Source of the DNA: Prunus persica
Taxonomy: Eukaryota; Streptophyta; Magnoliopsida; Rosales; Rosaceae
Direction of reading: 5' to 3'
NCBI RefSeq assembly: GCF_000346465.2
Contig: NC_034014.1
Coordinates: 28,188,076-28,252,075 of the forward strand
Length of the DNA stretch: 64,000 bases
Under the pieces are notes generated by a model that worked only from the letters and a program-made list of their open reading frames with translations, searched no databases and had not been told where the DNA came from. Both the position numbers and the translations under genes were made by a program. This document shows, one piece after another, positions 51,580 through 60,570 of this stretch (the stretch's first letter is position 1; every line of letters starts with the position of its first letter).

Positions 51580-52922
51580 CAGCTAATTCTTTTGCTTGAA
51601 ATCCCAATAAACTCAGCTCTTGCATATCCTTGAACACCAGAGAAAGTGAGTGACTTTCGGTTTTTTACGAAAACCCAAAAGAAAGAAATTAAGAGAGAAG
51701 AGCTTTGACAGAGAAGAAAGGAAGCGGTTTTTATAGTTTACAGAAGTCCCGGCGTTCCATGTATTTTCATACCGGGAAATTGAAGAAGGCGGCTCTGGGT
51801 GACCCATAGCGACATGGATTTTTCATGTAGTTTAGATATTTTAACAACACGTGTCGTCCTGAGGTATAGACTATTGTGCAATTACACGTGGCAGGAGCTA
51901 AAGTAGATAGCATGAAGTTTTGGGTAAGTTTAGTGGTCGAAAGTAATATTTCTTTAAGAAAGGAAAATAGTAAAAACTAATTGAATTTATTTACGTATTA
52001 TATCCTATTTGTATGGGTATGATATTTGTAATCTATATAGAAATTATGGACATGTCATACGTTACATTGCCAAAAATACCCCTCAAACATTTTGGCTTCA
52101 TTATAACCTCACCCCTTAAAAATCCATTTGGATGAATGAAGTTGAGGACATTTTGGTCATTTAATATTGTCATGAAGAGAGTACAATTTGCAGTTGCACA
52201 CGGCATATCCCCATGGAAGGATCACTTGAAAAGAATATTCATATTTTTTGTGCTTACCTCTGCGAATATGCTGAAAAGGGTTTATGGCGGGCACACTCAT
52301 TAATTATGCATTTCTCTGAGAGATTAAATTAAACTATATAATTAAGTATAATTAATAAAATAAGGCACGAGGGTTGTTGTTGGAGATTCTATAATTCCAC
52401 CCACTAAAAAGAATAATACTTAGAAGAAAAGTAATGTTCATAAATTATGTCCCACACTTTGTCGTGCACGGCTAGATTGTGTAGCTTAAATGAGAACTCA
52501 CAAAGAAAAAAAATTGCAAGGTTGACTTAACAATTGTGTGGTAGTTCCATCATTTAACTTGATTAGCAATGGCACAGGCTCATGTGATTTCTCTGGCCAC
52601 AAATAGAAAGCTCATGTGATTCGTTTAGCTATGAATATTGGACAAGTCGGACACAACTTGGTACAACAGACATATTTGTCCCCAACTCAAAGCTCAGTAG
52701 GTGTGGATTTTAACACATAAGGTCTCGGTGTTACTAGTACTGGAATCATTCAGTAAATATATTTTGTCAAGTTTCCGCTGTGGACTTCACACTCTTCAAC
52801 AATATTTAGGTTGCTCCTGCACCCACTTCACCTGAACAACATTGCCTTACAATAATATGAGCATCAGAGCACATGATAAACCAACTTGAACCATAAGATT
52901 GACTGAGCTTGAGCCAAATACT
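51580..52922. other. Promoter of PLD zeta and spacer
   Basis: Nearest 51580 is the PLD zeta leader. Two G-box/ABRE-like cores, ACACGTGTC (51849-51857) and TACACGTGGC (51882-51891), lie about 275-310 bp upstream of its ATG. The rest, to the 3' end of the TPR protein gene, is AT-rich with no gene. Confidence 0.5.
51849..51891. promoter_or_regulatory. Pair of ACGTG (G-box/ABRE-like) cores upstream of PLD zeta
   Basis: Two CACGTG cores about 33 bp apart (ACACGTGTCG and ACACGTGGCA). Paired ACGTG elements are the typical binding sites of bZIP ABF factors and mediate ABA response in plant promoters. Function here is inferred from the motif only. Confidence 0.45.
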
Positions 52923-55119
52923 TCAATTCAAACTCCACTTTCGACAAAGACAATGAACTTTGGCTAGAGAAGCCATGTAGTCATCAGATCTGACAAGAGC
53001 AAGGAAATCAGATTTTACGTTGTTGAATGGTTACTCAACTGATTTACTTAAAAATTAGTTTTTACTTCAAACCTTTGTCCATAAGGAGACTGATACGCAG
53101 CAACGATATGAAGTTCGGCGGCATCAGTTTTCTTCTGCATAGGTGAAAAATAGCTAGTCATCAATTGTCTAGACATAGGCAATTAGTTTCAAGCTATAAG
53201 TTCAGCCAGAAATTTCTCAGCATCAGTTCTTAATCGAAAGTATCAAATTTAAAGAACATTTGACATACAACACGTGACACCAAAAGAGCATCTAAAAGAA
53301 AGATACTATAGTTTAAAACAAACCTGACTTTCAAAATAAAGCCCAGCATATAAAGAAGCGTAGAAGTAATCACTCTCTCGGCCTTTCGAAAATGCCGCAA
53401 CAAGCTAGGAAATAAGAACAACCACTTATGTCAAAAGAAATTCTTGGTGCTAGTGCAACTACACGGGCCTATATATATAAGAAACAGAAAATTATCTGAA
53501 GACCATTAAAGCATTCAGTCCCGTAAAATGTTAATGAGTTCTTAAACAACTTTCAGCTACTCCAATTAACCTCCGGCTGGAAAATTATCCGAAGGCATGA
53601 GTATTCCACAGAAAGCATGAAGCAAAAGAGAGCTGCATTCTTAACATCTCATATAAACTGATAAAAGCCATTTAGTAAGCACACCTAGAGAGACATGAGA
53701 ATATATATTGGGAGATGCACATACATGAGATGCCTTTCTAATCTTATGAACTACACAACTAACTAGCTCAAATAAGAAATGTTTGGTCACAGAAGAAATT
53801 TCCCGGTCAACACCTTTTCTGGATCACCACCATCTTTAAACATGTTATAGGCGTCTCGCATAACAGGTCTTGGATCTTGGCCAACCTGCATTCATCTAGT
53901 ATGTAGTTAGAAGAACTTTATTCAACTTTTCACTCAATACGTGGGAGTAAAAAGCACTTTAAAAAGTGTCAGCTAGAATTACACATTGACTCATAAATTT
54001 ACTTGGTTATGTTTGCTCCTATAGATGGCCAAAAGTCACTGGCTCAAAGTTAAAGCTCAAAGCCTAGTTTAGCTTCATCCATAATCTTCCTCAGATAAAG
54101 AAACCTTCCTATAAGAAATGACAGTGTCCTTGGTGTCACTAACTTACCTCAAGAAATCGTTCCCTTGCTTCACTAGTCCCATATAATTGAGCTTCACAAA
54201 GAAAGCACCAAATGGACTCCTCTGTATCATTTGGATTCTGGGCAACATCTAATCGGAACTGCTCTGCCCCTTCTTCAAACCTGTGCATAAAGATACCAAG
54301 TTTAGTCCTTGACATGCACCTTAACCGAATCGAAATTTAACATTTTATCCTCATGTTTTCCTGTAGAAAGGAATCCTTAATTTTTAATTTTATTCCAATG
54401 ACAGATCTAAGGCTAAAGTGACACGCTTTTTAATTTTGTCTACATTTAATTATTTCAGTACGTAACAAAAATAATGTGGAAACAAGAACCATCAAAGAAC
54501 TAGTACCTATCAAGATAGTAAAGCGATAGCCCCCTTTGCCAAAGATCTGAGAACAACCATAGCCAACACTATGTAACTTAATTCAACAATTCATATCCCA
54601 AAAACCACCAAAAAAGCAATTATCAAGAGCTATAATCAGACTCACATGCCTGTTGGCGAGGATCCAACTCAATTGCCTTATCAAATTCTGCTACAGACCC
54701 TGAAACATCACCCTTAACAAATAACAAAGTTGTAAACTTTTAATGCCAAACTATGAGAACATGTAAGTGTGGTGTCAAGAGAAATTTAGAAAACAGCATT
54801 GGATGGAACAAGGATCAGATTTTACCTGTCTAAAGAGTACCATTCCATGTCGAATAGCGGCAACGGCTTCACGGGCATTGTTACCGCTAGTTAAGGCATC
54901 CCAGATGCCAGAAACTGAAGGGAGGAACAGTCTTCTGGTGCTGAAGAATTGTGAGTTAGTGCGAGTTTTAAATGAAAATGGTGGTGGCTGGGTTCTGTAG
55001 TTGTCACTTGTTGAAGTAATTGTGTCAAAGAAGAGTGAGCTGTTCTGGGTTTTGAATGAAACTGAAGGGGAGGTTAGGAATGATGTGATAGTGGGTTTGA
55101 GGTTTTGGGGCATAGCCAT
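52923..55119 (-). CDS. Plastid-type TPR protein, NlpI-like
   Basis: Eight exons: 54826-55119, 54646-54712, 54507-54546, 54148-54280, 53814-53885, 53324-53404, 53073-53134 and 52923-52989. Total 816 nt, 271 residues. The first ~75 residues are Ser/Thr/Phe-rich with few acids (TITSFLTSPSVSF, RLFLPSVSG), a likely chloroplast transit peptide. Then come TPR helices: REAVAAIRHGMVLFRQGDVS, GSVAEFDKAIELDPRQQAYL, WQRGLSLYYLDRFEEGAEQF, and a conserved end RSDDYMASLAKVHCLCRKWS. Homologues occur in plants and cyanobacteria and resemble the lipoprotein NlpI TPR fold; a precise role is not known to me. ATG 55119 is followed two codons later by another in-frame ATG. If the penultimate exon were read through its donor, a short alternative end would result. 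Confidence 0.85.
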
Positions 55120-55314
55120 GGATGAAGAAAGAGAGGCAATCTTGAACTGGGTAATGAGAAATTTGAGAGTCAAAGTGGAAACTTTGGATGAGCTTTAATG
55201 GGTCAAATTCGATTTTGATGGTTTTGTGCAAAATTATGGATATGCGGTGGGAAGAGGGATAAGGCGCCAAAAGCCAACAATTCTTCAACTCTACTTTTAC
55301 TGAGTCTTCACCTT

Positions 55315-55698
55315 CGCCGCGCGGCTATATTTGTTCTGGGTTTTGAATGAAAGTAACGGGTTAGGAATAGGATTGGTGTGATATACTGTGAGCTTTTTGC
55401 ATTTAATTTTTTTAATAAATCGTATAGCCGGGCGGCTATACTTGGGCCCTGTTTATTTTTTTAAATAAATAGTAAAGCCGCGCGGCTATACTATTTTTAA
55501 AAAAGCGAATAAATTCAAACGGCTATACCATTTCTTTGCAAGTATAGCCGCGCGGCTATACTATTTCCAAACCGATTTATAATAAAAGAAAAAGAGACCC
55601 GCCCATCGATTAGGAACCTACGTGTCAAAACAAGTATCGCCGCGCGGCCATACTATTTTTTTTAAAAAAATACTCTAGTAAAGCCGCGCGGCTAGACT
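55315..55698. repeat. Palindrome cluster 1 (AGTATAGCCGC family)
   Basis: Copies at 55315-55330 (half), 55422-55442, 55471-55492, 55517-55529 (half), 55541-55562 (perfect 22-bp palindrome), 55633-55654 and 55677-55698. Each is half-site AGTATAGCCGC followed by its reverse complement, with a variable centre. Spacers are poly-A/T rich. The cluster starts about 200 bp upstream of the ATG of the TPR protein gene, so it abuts or overlaps that promoter. Confidence 0.85.
55585..55632 (-). repeat. Spacer module with ACGTG core, inverted copy
   Basis: Read on the minus strand it gives TTTTGACACGTAGGTTCCTA, then ATCGATGGGCGGGTCTCTTT. This is the reverse orientation of the module seen at 57219, 57329 and 59684. 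It lies between two palindromes. Confidence 0.65.
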
Positions 55699-56251
55699 AT
55701 TTTGAAAAGTCGCTGACTTCAATGTTTCATGCTGGAGAATTGTCAAAGGGGTTGGATTTTACTATTCTGGGTTATTGTCATGGCTTCTCTCTTTTTGCCT
55801 GGAAATTCTATCAGTATAGAGAAAACATGGCAGCATTTCAGGTGAGCATTTGCTTTCAGCTTCGGAAGGTATGGGGTTTGATAATTGCCGGATTGAGATA
55901 AAGAACTCGGACCCCAGAGATTGCGATCTTGAGGTTGGTATCATATATTTTTGAATCTTCGATTTGTCTTGAGGATTTGCTTTTGATTTCACTAGGGGAC
56001 ATATCAGGGGGGAAATTACAAATGAACACTTGCCTTCAATATTTCTACTCATCAAAATTGGCCAATCAAACAAGACATCATACAAACAGATGGTAAAAGA
56101 TTTCATATTTTCTACATGGTTTTGCATGTATAGCTGATGTCTTGTATGATTCTTACTTGTACTGATTACTTGATGGATAAATGATGCCTTTCATTACTTA
56201 TAATTAGTACCAAATTCTTCTTGGAAGCACACTTTGGTATGATAAATATAT

Positions 56252-56303
<52 letters not shown>

Positions 56304-56760
56304 GTGTAAACATTTGATTTATAAAATTTCCTTCATTTGTTATTTGTTTTCTACTGGTCAAGCCTTGTAGGCCTTCCGGGATCACGCTAGACATCAAGAA
56401 ATCATCGTACAAAAAATTATCAAAGTGGTTACAAGCTAAATCTTCTATGGGATTGTTGCGTACAGCTTTTCATTTTCTCTCCTTGAAAGAGAACCCTTTT
56501 GTCATTTTCGGAGCTCATATCTGAATGGATATCCTCTAGTTTTCTTGATTTTGCAAGGCATTGAGTTATAAACATCTAAGTGGTCTTGTTGTAAGTGCAC
56601 CAAGTGATATTAATGAATAGGATGCTGAATTGAGCTGTGAGTCTTACTCTTTAGCAAGCATGTGCTTTATTCTATTCAGGGCATACATGAAGAATTAAGT
56701 TTAAATGTTTTCAGAGGTATTCCTATGTGTCAAGTTAAATGTTTTCAGAGGTATTCCTAT
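55699..56760. other. Spacer between palindrome clusters
   Basis: No gene can be supported. It holds a short exon-like open stretch (55855-55932, see findings), the (TC)n tract at 56253-56302 and a 36-bp tandem duplication containing TTTTCAGAGGTATTCCTATG (about 56700-56760). Confidence 0.45.
56253..56302. repeat. (TC)n microsatellite
   Basis: About 25 uninterrupted TC dinucleotides. Confidence 0.95.
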
Positions 56761-57000
56761 GGTCTTTTATATATATGTACGTACGTATTTTTCAATAATA
56801 CATTCGTATTATATACATGTCTCCCGTTTTTTAGAAAGCAAACATACTATAGTCGTATTGTACATGTACGTACATATTTCTAATGCTTAATACACATTTT
56901 TTACCAAATTTTCAGTAAGATACACAAAATTCACGTATTATACAAATAATTCTCACATATTATAGAATTAGAATAATTATAAATATTATATTAAAATATT
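56761..57000 (+). repeat. Long AT-rich repeat module, copy A
   Basis: Carries TATATGTACGTACGTATTTT, then GTTTTTTAGAAAGCAAAC, GTACATATTTC, CTTAATACACA, AAAATTCACGTATTATAC and ATTATAGAATTAGAATAA in this order. The same order recurs at 59452-59683 (copy B) and, more diverged, at 62785-62960 (copy C). Confidence 0.75.
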
Positions 57001-57218
57001 ATACAGTAGCCGATTAATATCTACTTTGGATACGTTGAAACTAGCAAATCAATATTTGTAAAGTACAAACTAATGCAACTAGGAGGGCCCTTTTTTCTTG
57101 CTTTTTTAATTAAATAGTGTGGGCCTTTTAAATATAATGTTTTTTTAAATGGTACAGCCGTGCGGCTATACTACGATTTTTTTAAAATAGTATAGCTGGC
57201 CGGATTTGGCTTTTTTTT

Positions 57219-57258
57219 ACACGTGGCGCCTAATTGCTTGAGGGTTCTCTTTTTTAAA
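57219..57258 (+). repeat. Spacer module with ACGTGG core, copy 1
   Basis: ACACGTGGCGCCTAATTG followed by CTTGAGGGTTCTCTTTT. Same arrangement as the copies at 57329 and 59684. Confidence 0.7.
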
Positions 57259-57328
57259 ATAAAATAAAATAGTACAGCCGCACGGCTATACTCTTTGTTT
57301 TTAATTTTTTTTTTTAAAAAGCAGACTT

Positions 57329-57370
57329 GTTTTGACACGTGGGGCTTAATCGTTGGGGGTCTTCTTTTTA
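57329..57370 (+). repeat. Spacer module with ACGTGG core, copy 2
   Basis: GTTTTGACACGTGGGGCTTA followed by ATCGTTGGGGGTCTTCTTTT. It lies between two full palindromes. Confidence 0.7.
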
Positions 57371-57602
57371 ATATTAAAAATAGTATAGCCGGCCGGCTAT
57401 ACTCAGTTTTAAAAATATTTTTAACTTATAGCCGCACGGCTATACTATTTTACACTGGGCCTTGGCGCTGGACTGCTGCTCCGGTTTTTCTCTAGTAAAT
57501 ACGATACTCGATTTTTCTCTAATTTTTTTAAAAAATAGTATAGCCGGACGACTTTATTGGTTTTTAATTATTTATAAATTGTATTTAATAAATAGTATAG
57601 AC

Positions 57603-57836
57603 TGCTAAAATATGAAAACTATGAGAGAATATTTGTTTGTGGGAATTTTCTGTGTATTCTTCTCCTTGTAGGAGGTCATATTTATAATACAACGAAACCT
57701 AAATAGGCAAGTAAATAATAAATTCCTAAATCTATTTGCAGTAGGAAATCAGAAATTAAAGTAAATCAATTACAATTATAATATGAATTCTTGGTGTGTA
57801 AGGAAAGTAAGTCAATATCCACAAGTCACGCCAACA
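57603..57836 (-). repeat. 3' LTR of the retrotransposon
   Basis: 234 bp, TG...CA on the plus strand, identical by eye to the copy at 59207-59440. It is the downstream LTR because the polypurine tract abuts it at 57837. Confidence 0.93.
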
Positions 57837-57846
57837 CTCCCCCTCA
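57837..57846 (-). other. Polypurine tract
   Basis: Minus-strand TGAGGGGGAG immediately before the 3' LTR; primes plus-strand DNA synthesis in LTR retrotransposons. Confidence 0.85.
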
Positions 57847-57974
57847 GTTGGTGCATAGATGTCGCCAATGCCCAACTGATCTAGTGAATTGTGGAATGCT
57901 TTACTGGAAATCGCCTTTGTCAAAATATCCGCCAATTGATCCTCGGATTTCACAAAATGCGCAATCTGGTCCAT
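57847..57974 (-). pseudogene. Remnant of Copia RNase H C-terminus
   Basis: Minus-strand reading gives FVKSEDQLADILTKAISSKA, then FHNSLDQLGIGDIYAPTEGE. This is the conserved tail of Copia polyproteins that normally abuts the polypurine tract. No integrase or reverse transcriptase core is left in the element. Confidence 0.85.
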
Positions 57975-58066
57975 ATGACGGGGTCGTTAGTCGAGAAGTC
58001 ATAATCTGTGCAGCGGAAGATGCATAGGATACAGGTTGAGTAGGAATTAAGATCGGAATTTGAGCC

Positions 58067-58300
58067 TGAGTCGAGGCCGGAGTCGGAGTCGAAATCGGGA
58101 TCAGGGTCTGAATCAGAGACAAATTCGGGGTTGGGGTCATCATCGGAGTGGGGGTCGGGGTCGTCTTCGGAGTCGGGGTTAGGGTCGTCTTCGGAGTCGG
58201 GGTCGGGGTCGGGGTCGAGGTCGTTGTCGTCATAGTCGGGGTCGGGGTCGGGGTCTGGGTGGTCGTCATCATAGTCGGGGTCGGGGTCGGGGTCGTCAAA
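58067..58300. repeat. GGGGTC-type hexamer tract (G-rich on + strand)
   Basis: Imperfect repeats of GTCGGG / GGGGTC units, broken by TCATC and TTCGGA. The minus strand stays open and would read as Thr-Pro dipeptide repeats. Many GGGG runs give potential for G-quadruplex on the plus strand. It lies in the retrotransposon interior. Confidence 0.85.
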
Positions 58301-58439
58301 AGAGGATCCTGATTCTAGATCGGGTTCGGGGTCAAAGTCTGCATCTGTAAGAGCGGAGCCATCTGGGCACTCAACTCAACGATGGTTGGTGGAGAATGAG
58401 AGAATGAGTCGGTGGTGCTACCTCCATGAGAGTTGAAAA

Positions 58440-58582
58440 AATCATCAACCCCCATAACACTAAATAAAATAATCTCTATTACAATAGGACAACATATAAT
58501 TGGTAAGTAACCAAAATTCTAATGAAATAAGGAACCAAAATTCTAACTAAGTAAGGACTCGCCAACACTCCCCCTCAAGTTG
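58440..58582 (-). repeat. Second LTR/PPT relict inside the element
   Basis: On the minus strand CCCAACTTGAGGGGGAG is followed by TGTTGGCGAGTCCTTACTTA, a second polypurine-tract-to-LTR junction distinct in sequence from the element's own LTR (TGTTGGCGTGACTTG). This suggests a fragment of another Copia family was fused into the interior. Confidence 0.6.
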
Positions 58583-58751
58583 GGCAAAGATATTTCGCAC
58601 GCTCAACTTGACAAGCGAGTCACAGAACACCATACTTGAGAAGTAACAATTGTAGAGAAGATCTTTTAGTCAACCACGAGTGAAACAAGTGACAAACTAA
58701 AACAAAGTTCACAGCGGAAACACAAGAGCAAACCCTAAAAAATAGGGCACA

Positions 58752-58937
58752 TAGCAAAACACAAAAATCCTGTGAGCACGGGTGTAGACAAGGCAGAACA
58801 CAGAAACCCTGTGAGCACGGCAGTAGGTAAGGCAGAACACAGAAACTGTGTGAGCACAGCAATTGATAAGGCAGAACACAGAAACCCTGTGAGCACGGCA
58901 ATAGGTAAGGCAGAACACCGAAACCCCATGAGCACGG
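58752..58937. repeat. 39-bp tandem repeat, about 4.7 copies
   Basis: The unit contains AAGGCAGAACACAGAAACCC followed by TGTGAGCACGGCA. Copies differ by a few bases. 39 is a multiple of three, and the minus strand stays open as a 13-residue repeat (AVLTGFLCSALPI-like). It sits in the 5' half of the retrotransposon interior. Confidence 0.85.
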
Positions 58938-59194
58938 CAGTGGCAACAATAAATTCTTCCATATAAACTTTAGCTAATTCACTCAGACACAACTTCTCTT
59001 CAATCTTCCTCTCCCCTTGAAGAGAAGGGGTCGTCGGAGTCAAGAAATAAGCAACATCTTCATGGAAATATGTCAAGGTAATTGGGATAGGTCAATAAAC
59101 ATATCCCTTTCACTCCCCCTCCCCCCCTCTCAAGGGGGAGAAGAGCACTTAAATTTCAAGAAGAACACAAGCACAGGTCTCTAGATCGAACCTG

Positions 59195-59206
59195 GCTCTG
59201 ATACCA
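59195..59206 (-). other. Primer-binding site (tRNA-iMet)
   Basis: Minus-strand TGGTATCAGAGC directly adjoining the 5' LTR end at 59207; complementary to the 3' end of plant initiator tRNA-Met as in most Copia elements. Confidence 0.9.
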
Positions 59207-59440
59207 TGCTAAAATATGAAAACTATGAGAGAATATTTGTTTGTGGGAATTTTCTGTGTATTCTTCTCCTTGTAGGAGGTCATATTTATAATACAACGAA
59301 ACCTAAATAGGCAAGTAAATAATAAATTCCTAAATCTATTTGCAGTAGGAAATCAGAAATTAAAGTAAATCAATTACAATTATAATATGAATTCTTGGTG
59401 TGTAAGGAAAGTAAGTCAATATCCACAAGTCACGCCAACA
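59207..59440 (-). repeat. 5' LTR of the retrotransposon
   Basis: 234 bp, identical by eye to 57603-57836. Upstream LTR on the minus strand, followed by the primer-binding site. Confidence 0.93.
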
Positions 59441-59451
59441 TAGACAAGCAG

Positions 59452-59683
59452 CTATAGTCTTATATATGTATGTACGTACGTATTTTTTAATAATACATTG
59501 GGGTTCTATACACGTCTCCTGTTTTTTAGAAAGCAAACGTACAATAGTCCTATTGTACAAGTGCGTACATATTTCTTATGCTTAATACACATATTTTTTA
59601 CAAAATTTTCAGTAAGATATACAAAATTCACGTATTATACAAATAATTCTCTCATATTATAGAATTAGAATAATATATGTTAT
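59452..59683 (+). repeat. Long AT-rich repeat module, copy B
   Basis: Repeats the order of elements of 56761-57000 with about 10-15% visible differences (GTACGTACGTATTTTTT, CCTGTTTTTTAGAAAGCAAA, TATTGTACAAGTGCGTACAT, AAATTCACGTATTATAC). It is directly followed by an ACGTGG spacer module. Confidence 0.75.
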
Positions 59684-59722
59684 TTTTGACACGTGGCGCC
59701 TAATTGTTAGAGGGTCCTCTTT
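59684..59722 (+). repeat. Spacer module with ACGTGG core, copy 3
   Basis: TTTTTGACACGTGGCGCCTA followed by ATTGTTAGAGGGTCCTCTTT and a (T)22 run. It directly follows long module copy B. Confidence 0.7.
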
Positions 59723-59749
59723 TTTTTTTTTTTTTTTTTTTTAAAAGTA

Positions 59750-60570
59750 TAGCTTCACGGGCAACTTCCGGTGGCAATAGGTGTAAATTTTGCATACATC
59801 CACCTTTACACACTACCATTGTAGGTACCATCACAAATGGTAGATGGGAAGCAATAATAGGAAGAGTTTTTGGAAACGAGTACCTCCACCTTGGCACTTA
59901 CAGTAAGTTATCTCTGATCTCCTATCTCCATAACTGATTATAACATTATGTAACATATTCAAAAACTAGCTGCAATATAAACTGTCATAAAAGAGGGTTG
60001 AAAACTATAATGAAGAAAATTTGCACTTACTGAGCAATGTGTCTTTTTAATCTCATTTCAGGCACTCAAGAGGAAGCAGCTCGTGCCTATGACATTGCAA
60101 CAATTGAGTAGAGGGTTCAATGCTGTGACTAACTTTGACTTGAGTTCTTACATAAGATGGCTAAAGCCTAGAGCAGACGATCCAATAGCCACTCAAGAAT
60201 CAGAGAGAGTCACAGGAAGTCATCGGTTAGCAGCATCCCTCTTAACACCAGTAGCGAGTCATCGTCTCCCACCGCACTTGGCCTCGTCCTTCAATCATCA
60301 ATATTGAGAGAGTTGGTTCAGAAGAACTCAAACTTCTCGGGGGATGAGAGTACTGACGGAGAAGAAACAAAGGACCAGCCACAGGTTGGTAGTGATGATG
60401 AGTTCGGTGGAATTTTCTATGATGGAATCGGCGACAACCCGTTTGCTTGCTCTTCCAATTCTGATGGAGATAACAACCCATGGAGCAGCATTACAAGCAC
60501 CATTTTGCTCAATCAACCAACAAAAGCAAATGCCTCTTTTCTTAGATGCATCATGGGAAACAGAACTTAG
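59750..60570 (+). pseudogene. AP2-domain transcription factor fragment
   Basis: Exon-like NGRWEAIIGRVFGNEYLHLG ends at a GT donor (59909), followed by an intron to an AG near 60060. Then TQEEAARAYDIATIE meets a TAG and a 2-base loss, and NAVTNFDLSSYIRWLKPRAD resumes in another frame. This is the second AP2 repeat of an AP2/AIL-WRI-type factor (closest in memory: Arabidopsis At2g41710-like), followed by an acidic serine-rich tail (SNFSGDESTDGEETKDQP). The 5' part, including the first AP2 repeat and the start, is missing, and upstream bases are scrambled by small indels. The poly-T and spacer module just before it mark the break. It cannot encode a DNA-binding protein as it stands. Confidence 0.85.

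Larger units (their letters stand above)
57151..57555. repeat. Palindrome cluster 2
   Basis: Copies at 57151-57172, 57189-57204 (left half), 57271-57292, 57382-57403, 57426-57446 and 57537-57553 (decayed). Centre variants are GTGC, GCAC, GGCC and GGAC. A further degenerate copy was split by the retrotransposon (left part ending at 57602, right part from 59441). Confidence 0.85.
57603..59440 (-). mobile_element. Non-autonomous Copia-type LTR retrotransposon, 1838 bp, very young
   Basis: Two direct repeats of 234 bp (57603-57836, 59207-59440) are identical by eye and begin TG and end CA. The flanking 5-bp duplication TAGAC is at 57598-57602 and 59441-59445. On the minus strand a tRNA-iMet primer site (TGGTATCAGAGC) follows the 5' LTR directly, and a GAGGGGGAG polypurine tract precedes the 3' LTR. 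The 1370-bp interior has no complete gag or pol, so mobilisation would need an autonomous partner. Identical LTRs imply very recent insertion. Confidence 0.95.

Noticed and set aside
56194..56412. Open minus frame with an Arg-Glu run
   Set aside because: Produced by the (TC)n microsatellite; no conserved sequence around it.
58620..59076. Cys/Leu-rich open minus frame as a secreted protein gene
   Set aside because: It is the 39-bp tandem repeat of the retrotransposon interior; no start context or family match.
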